Assembly: GCF_035987325.1 (NCBI RefSeq)
Contig: NZ_CP108488.1
Location: 5,704,001 to 5,768,000 of the forward strand
DNA from: Streptomyces sp. NBC_01244
Lineage (GTDB): Bacteria; Actinomycetota; Actinomycetes; Streptomycetales; Streptomycetaceae
Direction of reading: 5' to 3'
Length of the DNA: 64,000 nucleotides
The notes under the pieces are model-generated. The model was given only the letters and a program-made list of their open reading frames with translations, was not told where the DNA came from and made no database searches. Within the stretch, counting starts at the first letter, position 1. Every line of letters begins with the position of its first letter. The translations under genes were made by a program, and so were the position numbers. Of this stretch, positions 58,338-64,000 are shown piece after piece.

Positions 58338-59750
58338 TCAGGGGCGGGTGCTGGCGGAGCCGGACGCGGCCGGCGCGGGCACGCGCAGCACCAGCCGGGC
58401 GCCTCCGGCGGGCGCCGGGAGCGCGCGGACCTCACCGCCGTGCGCCCGGGCGATCTCCCGGGCGATGGCCAGCCCCAGGCCGGTGCCCCCGCCGGCCCGG
58501 CCCCGGTCCGCGTCCAGGCGTACGAACCGCTCGAAGACCCGGTCCCGGTCCGCCTCCGGGATGCCCGGCCCGTCGTCCGTGACCTCCAGCAGCGCCCAGC
58601 CGTCCTCGGCCGCGGCCCGGACCACGACCCCGGTACGGGCGTACCGCAGGGCGTTGTCCACCAGGTTGGCCAGCGCCCGCTCCAGCCGCGCCGGATCCCC
58701 GGCGGCCGGTACGGGAGCCCCCGCGTCCAGCCGTAGCGGAACCCGGGGCCCGGGGCGCCGCGCCGCGTCCTCGGCGGCCAGCAGCGCGAGGTCCACCGGC
58801 TCGGTGCGCGGCGCGGGCCCGCCGTCGAGGCGGGCCAGCAGGAGCAGATCGGCCGCGATCGCCTGCAGCCGCTCGGTATCGGCCAGCGCGGCCGCCACCG
58901 ACTCCCGGTCGGGGTCCCGCAACGCCACCTCCAGCCGGGCCCGGACGGCCGCGAGGGGGTTGCGCAGCTCGTGCGAGGCGTCGGCGGTGAACTGCCGCTG
59001 CCGCGCGTCGCTGCGCTCCAGCCGGTCGAGCGTGTCGTTGACCGTCCGGGCCAGCTGCGCGATCTCGTCGGCGCCGCCCGGGTCCGGGACCCGCCGGTCC
59101 AGCTCGCTTCCGGTGACCGCGGCCAGCCCGGTGCGGATCGCGGTGACCGGGCGCAGCGCGTGGCCCGTCACCCACCAGGCCAGGGCCGCCGAGAAGACGA
59201 TCAGCGGGGGCGCGCCGGCCAGCAGGCCGAGCGCGACGGCCCGGTTGGCGTCGTCCACGTCGCCGAGCACGGTCGCGGCGTAGACGGTGTGCGGGTCGTG
59301 CGCCCCCGGCGGGCCGGGCGCGTCCACGGCGACCACCACGCGCCGCTGTGCGCCGGGGCGCGCGGGCGGCAGGACGGCCGACCGCACGTCCCGGCCGGGC
59401 GCGGGGCTCAGCTCCGTGAGCTCCGGGGTGTCCTTCAGGTCCCCGCTGGTGGCCACGACCGCACCGGCCGCGTTCCGTACGAGGACCAGGTCGACCCCGC
59501 CCTCGGGCGCGGGCAGCCGGCCGCGGGCCGGAAGGCTCCCGGTGTCGTACTGGCCGGCCACCTTGCGCGCGGCGAGCTCGGTGCGGCCGGTGGCGTTCTC
59601 GATGAAGTTGGCGCGCAGCAGGGTGTAGAGCCACAGCCCGCCGGCGGCCAGGACGGCGGCCATCGCGAGGGCGGCGGCCGCGGCGGCGCGGGCACGGAGG
59701 CTGCCGAGGCGGCGGGGCCGGGGCCGGTGCGGTGGCCGGGGTTCAGCCAC
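58338..59750 (-). CDS. Sensor histidine kinase
   Basis: 470 residues: TM1 about 22-44, extracytoplasmic sensor about 45-165, TM2 about 171-195, HAMP about 196-245, HisKA with FTADASHELRNP (phosphorylated His260), then HATPase_c with LVDNALRYA (N box), DDGPGI (G1) and GTGLGLAIA (G2). Complete. Its start overlaps the response regulator stop by 8 nt; transcribed after the regulator. Signal unknown; position beside LCP/FtsW/deacetylase genes suggests envelope monitoring. Confidence 0.9.
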   Translation of the reverse strand: MAEPRPPHRPRPRRLGSLRARAAAAAALAMAAVLAAGGLWLYTLLRANFIENATGRTELAARKVAGQYDTGSLPARGRLPAPEGGVDLVLVRNAAGAVVATSGDLKDTPELTELSPAPGRDVRSAVLPPARPGAQRRVVVAVDAPGPPGAHDPHTVYAATVLGDVDDANRAVALGLLAGAPPLIVFSAALAWWVTGHALRPVTAIRTGLAAVTGSELDRRVPDPGGADEIAQLARTVNDTLDRLERSDARQRQFTADASHELRNPLAAVRARLEVALRDPDRESVAAALADTERLQAIAADLLLLARLDGGPAPRTEPVDLALLAAEDAARRPGPRVPLRLDAGAPVPAAGDPARLERALANLVDNALRYARTGVVVRAAAEDGWALLEVTDDGPGIPEADRDRVFERFVRLDADRGRAGGGTGLGLAIAREIARAHGGEVRALPAPAGGARLVLRVPAPAASGSASTRP

Positions 59751-60435
59751 CGTCGGGGGCCATCCGGTAGCCGGTGCCGTGCACCGTGAGGATCGAGCGG
59801 CGGCCGAAGGGGGCGTCGATCTTCCGGCGGAGCGAGGAGACGTAGACCTCGACGATGTTCGGGTCGATGCCGTGCGGGGTGTCCCAGACCTCGTCGAGGA
59901 TGTCCTGCTTGGCGACGGCCCGGCCGGGCTGCTCCATCAGGCAGCCCAGGACGCCGAGCTCGCGTGCGGTCAGCTCGATCTCGCGCGTGCCGCGGCGGCA
60001 GCGGCGGCCGCGGGGATCGAGGACGAGGTCGCCGGCCTGCAGGACGCCGGTCCGCGCGGCGTCGCCCGCGGCGGCGGCGCGGCGGGTGAGGGCGCGGAGG
60101 CGGGCGGCGAGGACGACGAAGGAGAACGGCTTCGTCAGGTAGTCGTCCGCGCCCGAGTCCAGACCCTCGGCCTCGTCGTACTCGCCGTCCTTGGCGGTCA
60201 GCATCAGCACGGGGGTGGCGACTGCGTGCGAACGCATCCGGGTGCATATCTCGTACCCCGAGAGGCCGGGGAGCATCAGGTCGAGGAGGACCACGTCGTA
60301 CGGGCCTCCGGTGAGGGCCAGGTCCAGCCCGTGGTGGCCGTCGTGGGCGAGATCCACCCAGTGGCCGTCGGCGGAGAGGCCGCGCCGCAGTGAATCGGCG
60401 AGGCTGACTTCGTCTTCGACGACCAGGATCCGCAT
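59743..60435 (-). CDS. OmpR/PhoB-family response regulator
   Basis: 230 residues: receiver domain with Asp52 (VVLLDLMLPG), acidic pair VVEDE, Thr/Lys in TAKDG and TKPFS, then a winged-helix DNA-binding domain with EVYVSSLRRKID and TVHGTGYRM. Partner of the overlapping histidine kinase. ATG 60435 is preceded by GAGGCT (60442-60447, minus strand) ending 6 nt upstream, hinting at a leaderless message, though a G-run could serve as ribosome binding site. The upstream frame out to 61053 has no similarity. Confidence 0.9.
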   Translation of the reverse strand: MRILVVEDEVSLADSLRRGLSADGHWVDLAHDGHHGLDLALTGGPYDVVLLDLMLPGLSGYEICTRMRSHAVATPVLMLTAKDGEYDEAEGLDSGADDYLTKPFSFVVLAARLRALTRRAAAAGDAARTGVLQAGDLVLDPRGRRCRRGTREIELTARELGVLGCLMEQPGRAVAKQDILDEVWDTPHGIDPNIVEVYVSSLRRKIDAPFGRRSILTVHGTGYRMAPDGG

Positions 60436-60677
60436 GCCCCAAGCCTCACATACCGGGCACCACACCTTTTTGGCGCGGAGCTCGCGGCGCTCGGCCCTGG
60501 CGGGCCTCCCGGGCTTCGCCCCGCTGCGCCGGACTCCGTCCGGCGGTGGCCGGGCGGGGCTGCCGCCACCGACGTCCCGGCTCGGGCCCGGTGGGCGGGT
60601 GCGGGTGGCCGGGCCCCGCGGGGCAAGGTCCCCTACCCGCCCTTCCACCGTTCCCCGGGCGCTGCCCGGACCCGCGC

Positions 60678-60720
60678 TGGGGCTCCGCCCCAGACCCCGG
60701 TCCTCAAACGCCGGACGGCT
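60678..60720 (+). repeat. Variant of the intergenic repeat, direct orientation
   Basis: Contains CTCCGCCCCAGACCCCGG and CCTCAAACGCCGGACGG, matching the core of the repeat at 44824 with changes. Its CTCAAACGCCGG arm can pair with the inverted copy at 60770. This repeat pair and the CIRCE region occupy the 652-nt gene-free stretch 60436-61087. Confidence 0.6.
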
Positions 60721-60769
60721 GCAAGAGCACACCCTGGCGGAGTCGGATCCACCTGCACGTGGCGGCGAA

Positions 60770-60834
60770 AATCCAGCCCCGCCGGCGTTTGAGGCGCAGG
60801 GGGCCGGGGACTGGTCCCCGGCAACGGCGCCGCG
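60770..60834 (-). repeat. Inverted copy of the intergenic repeat
   Basis: Reverse complement of the 44824/44964 element: AATCCAGCCCCGCCGGCG and TTTGAGGCGCAGGGG are readable on the + strand, ending near GGCGCCGCG. Facing the variant copy at 60678 it forms a potential stem-loop. Confidence 0.7.
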
Positions 60835-60917
60835 GGATTCGGGGGCTCGGGGGTGCCCCGAGAAGCCGGGAAACGGCCCCGCACAGGCGGCCAAGGCTGC
60901 GAAACCAGCGGCGCGTA

Positions 60918-60944
60918 TTGGCACTCCGCTTGACCGAGTGCTAA
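60918..60944 (+). promoter_or_regulatory. CIRCE operator 1 (HrcA site) of groES-groEL1
   Basis: TTGGCACTC (60918-60926), 9-nt spacer, GAGTGCTAA (60936-60944), the classical CIRCE inverted repeat with one change (TTGG for TTAG). The spacer contains the promoter -35. Confidence 0.9.
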
Positions 60945-60959
60945 TCCCCGGAATAGTCT
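60930..60959 (+). promoter_or_regulatory. Promoter of groES-groEL1
   Basis: TTGACC (60930-60935), lying within the CIRCE 1 spacer, and TAGTCT (60954-60959), 18-nt spacing. HrcA binding at CIRCE 1 would directly block this -35 element. Confidence 0.7.
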
Positions 60960-60964
60960 CGCGT

Positions 60965-60991
60965 CTGGCACTCGCCCCTGGTGAGTGCCAA
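60965..60991 (+). promoter_or_regulatory. CIRCE operator 2 (HrcA site)
   Basis: CTGGCACTC (60965-60973), 9 nt, GAGTGCCAA (60983-60991). It is 47 nt downstream of CIRCE 1 and just after the predicted transcription start, so it would be in the 5' UTR. The arms carry two departures from the consensus but pair with each other over GGCACTC/GAGTGCC. Confidence 0.85.
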
Positions 60992-61087
60992 CACGGCGAC
61001 AGGCGGATCCGGCACCCGCGACGACGGATCGACCTGGTCGCCACCTCAGACAATTAACCCCGGATCTCCGAAGCGGAAGGTCAGATC

Positions 61088-61396
61088 GTGACGACCACCA
61101 GCTCCAAGGTTGCCATCAAGCCGCTCGAGGACCGCATTGTGGTCCAGCCGCTCGACGCCGAGCAGACCACGGCCTCTGGCCTGGTCATCCCGGACACCGC
61201 GAAGGAGAAGCCCCAGGAGGGCGTCGTCCTCGCCGTGGGTCCGGGTCGCTTCGAGGACGGCCAGCGTCTCCCGCTGGACGTCACCGTCGGCGACGTCGTC
61301 CTGTACTCCAAGTACGGCGGCACCGAAGTGAAGTACAACGGCGAGGAGTACCTCGTCCTCTCGGCCCGCGACGTGCTCGCGATCGTCGAGAAGTAA
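61088..61396 (+). CDS. groES: Co-chaperonin GroES
   Basis: Heptameric lid of the chaperonin. 102 residues: [38 protein letters not shown] with the mobile loop, and [37 protein letters not shown] start with GGAAGG at 61075-61080. Controlled by the double CIRCE. Confidence 0.96.
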   Translation: MTTTSSKVAIKPLEDRIVVQPLDAEQTTASGLVIPDTAKEKPQEGVVLAVGPGRFEDGQRLPLDVTVGDVVLYSKYGGTEVKYNGEEYLVLSARDVLAIVEK

Positions 61397-61417
61397 TCAC
61401 TTCTCCAGTTTTGCTTT

Positions 61418-61470
61418 GAGCTACGCCCCTGGTCACCCCTGCTGATGCCGGGCGGCGAGGGGCGTAGTTC
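61418..61470 (+). promoter_or_regulatory. Hairpin in the groES-groEL intercistronic region
   Basis: GAGCTACGCCCCT (61418-61430) pairs with AGGGGCGTAGTTC (61458-61470), 13 bp with one G-T, closing a 27-nt loop. It may attenuate or stabilise, adjusting GroES:GroEL output. Confidence 0.6.
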
Positions 61471-61523
61471 GTTCTAGACAGGCGGTCGCGGTGAGCGGCC
61501 GGGGATAGCAACGAGAGGGCTGA

Positions 61524-63164
<1,641 letters not shown>

Positions 63165-63173
63165 CCTCGTCGG

Positions 63174-63208
63174 TAAGCACGGCGAGTAAGCACGGCGAGT
63201 AAGCACGG
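63174..63208 (+). repeat. 13-bp tandem repeat after groEL
   Basis: TAAGCACGGCGAG at 63174-63186 and 63187-63199, then a partial TAAGCACGG at 63200-63208. It lies between the groEL stop and its terminator. No function evident. Confidence 0.8.
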
Positions 63209-63254
63209 AAAGCCCCGGTCACCGCTGCCAAGCGGTGGTGACCGGGGCTTTTCC
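63207..63254 (+). terminator. Terminator after groEL1
   Basis: AAAGCCCCGGTCACC (63209-63223) pairs with GGTGACCGGGGCTTT (63237-63251), 15 bp, and the loop can pair ACCGCT/AGCGGT as an alternative. It ends with T-rich TTTTCC and serves the convergent gene too. Confidence 0.9.
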
Positions 63255-63280
63255 GTGTGCCGCAGACCCGGCGCGAAGAG

Positions 63281-63979
63281 CTATCCGGGCATCATGCCCA
63301 TCTGGCGCATCAGGCCCGGGGCGTCGTAGTACCACCAGTCCTCGGCGATCCGGCCGTTCTCGATCCGGCAGGTCGTACAGCCCGACATGGTGAATTCCTT
63401 GCCGGTCGGCGAGACCCCCATGAACTCGCCCTTGTGGGTGCCCTTCCAGTCCCACAGGGTGGTGACGCAGTCGCCTTCGGCGATCTGGCGCGTCATGTCG
63501 AAGGTCATGTCGAAGGCGCCCCGCCACATGCCGACGGTCTTGCGGATGCCTTCGCGGCCGTTGCCCTGGCCGGCGCTCTCCATGATGTCGTGGGTGACGT
63601 AGTCGGCCGCGATGCACTCTTGGACGGCGTCGAAGTTGCCCTTGCCCACGACCTCCTCGAGGAAGCGGTTCACGACGAGCTTGTTGAGGTACTCGTCACG
63701 GACCACGTCGAGGTTCATGAACTTCGGCATGCCGTCGCAGAGGGCCACCATCTCCTGGAACATCCGGTCGGTTTCCGGGAGCTGGGAGTTCCTCATGGCC
63801 TCTTCGTACGAGGGGAATTCGACGAGGTCCACGTAGTGGGTCTTGGAGTCGCGGTCCCTGCCGATGAGGGTGTGGGTGACCGTGCGCTTTCCGGCGGTCT
63901 GCTCGGCATAGCGGTCGATGAGACTGTTCATCTCGTCGAAGCGCTTGGTCTCGTAGTCGATCACTTGTACGAATGTCAT
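63281..63979 (-). CDS. Two-domain ABM-like/SnoaL-like (ester cyclase) fusion protein
   Basis: 232 residues. Residues 1-75 look like a dimeric alpha/beta-barrel domain (TFVQVIDYETKRFDEMNSLIDR, YVDLVEFPSYEEAMRNS). Residues 95-232 are a SnoaL/NTF2-like domain (LVVNRFLEEVVGKGNFDAVQECIAADYVTHD, GREGIRKTVGMWRGAF, DWKGTHKGEFMG, TCRIENGRIAEDWWYYDA). SnoaL-type proteins include polyketide cyclases and isomerases. ATG 63979 has GGAGG 8 nt upstream. No biosynthetic neighbour is visible in the window, so its substrate is unknown. Confidence 0.75.
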   Translation of the reverse strand: MTFVQVIDYETKRFDEMNSLIDRYAEQTAGKRTVTHTLIGRDRDSKTHYVDLVEFPSYEEAMRNSQLPETDRMFQEMVALCDGMPKFMNLDVVRDEYLNKLVVNRFLEEVVGKGNFDAVQECIAADYVTHDIMESAGQGNGREGIRKTVGMWRGAFDMTFDMTRQIAEGDCVTTLWDWKGTHKGEFMGVSPTGKEFTMSGCTTCRIENGRIAEDWWYYDAPGLMRQMGMMPG

Positions 63980-64000
63980 CGCGTCGCCTCCCGCGCTGGA

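Overview
The window is high-GC actinobacterial DNA, almost certainly from a Streptomyces. The evidence is strong G/C bias at third codon positions, frequent GTG starts, the str - S10 - spc - alpha ribosomal gene order with secY-adk-map-infA inside it, a CIRCE-controlled groES-groEL1 operon, and intergenic repeats of a type that I recall from Streptomyces genomes. I see no tRNA or rRNA genes, CRISPR array, insertion sequence, integrase or origin.

Layout. 1-4750: a probable terminator of an upstream gene, then rpsL-rpsG-fusA-tuf. 4828-14410: a surface-glycan island with three of the four dTDP-L-rhamnose genes (rmlC, rmlA, rmlD, no rmlB), two GT2 glycosyltransferases, a DUF2304 protein, two large GT-C-like membrane proteins and a conserved membrane-anchored unknown. 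14411-31141: S10 operon (rpsJ to rpsQ), spc operon (rplN to rplO), secY-adk-map-infA-rpmJ and the alpha operon (rpsM-rpsK-rpoA-rplQ, without rpsD). 31181-36325: truA, an ABC-F ATPase, a GT87-like membrane protein, rplM-rpsI. 36399-51445: cell-wall precursor and housekeeping genes (glmM, coaA, glmS, acpS, NAD(P)HX repair, alr) and the t6A/acetylation set tsaE, tsaB, rimI, tsaD, with an iron-box-like site before a small peptide gene and a degenerate L,D-transpeptidase-like protein. 51442-60435: two small unknowns, a methyltransferase, tandem polysaccharide deacetylases, an FtsW/RodA protein, an LCP ligase and a two-component system. 60436-63254: intergenic repeats, a double CIRCE, groES-groEL1. 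63281-63979: an ABM-SnoaL fusion.

How the genes fit together. Most of the window is translation and envelope biosynthesis. glmM and glmS make amino-sugar precursors and alr makes D-Ala. The FtsW-like protein, the LCP protein and the deacetylases act on peptidoglycan or its attached polymers, and the rml/GT island probably builds a deoxysugar-containing surface polymer. A recurring regulatory theme is apparently leaderless genes: about twelve coding regions have a TANNNT-like -10 hexamer ending only 6-8 nt before the start codon and mostly no Shine-Dalgarno sequence. A second theme is structured leaders before ribosomal operons, including an identical 18-nt hairpin before both rpsL and rpsJ.

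The observations most worth following up are the glycan island, the degenerate L,D-transpeptidase fold lacking its catalytic Cys, the iron box and peptide, the histidine-rich tail on TsaD, and the shared ribosomal leader hairpin. All functional calls come from reading the protein sequences; no database search was run.
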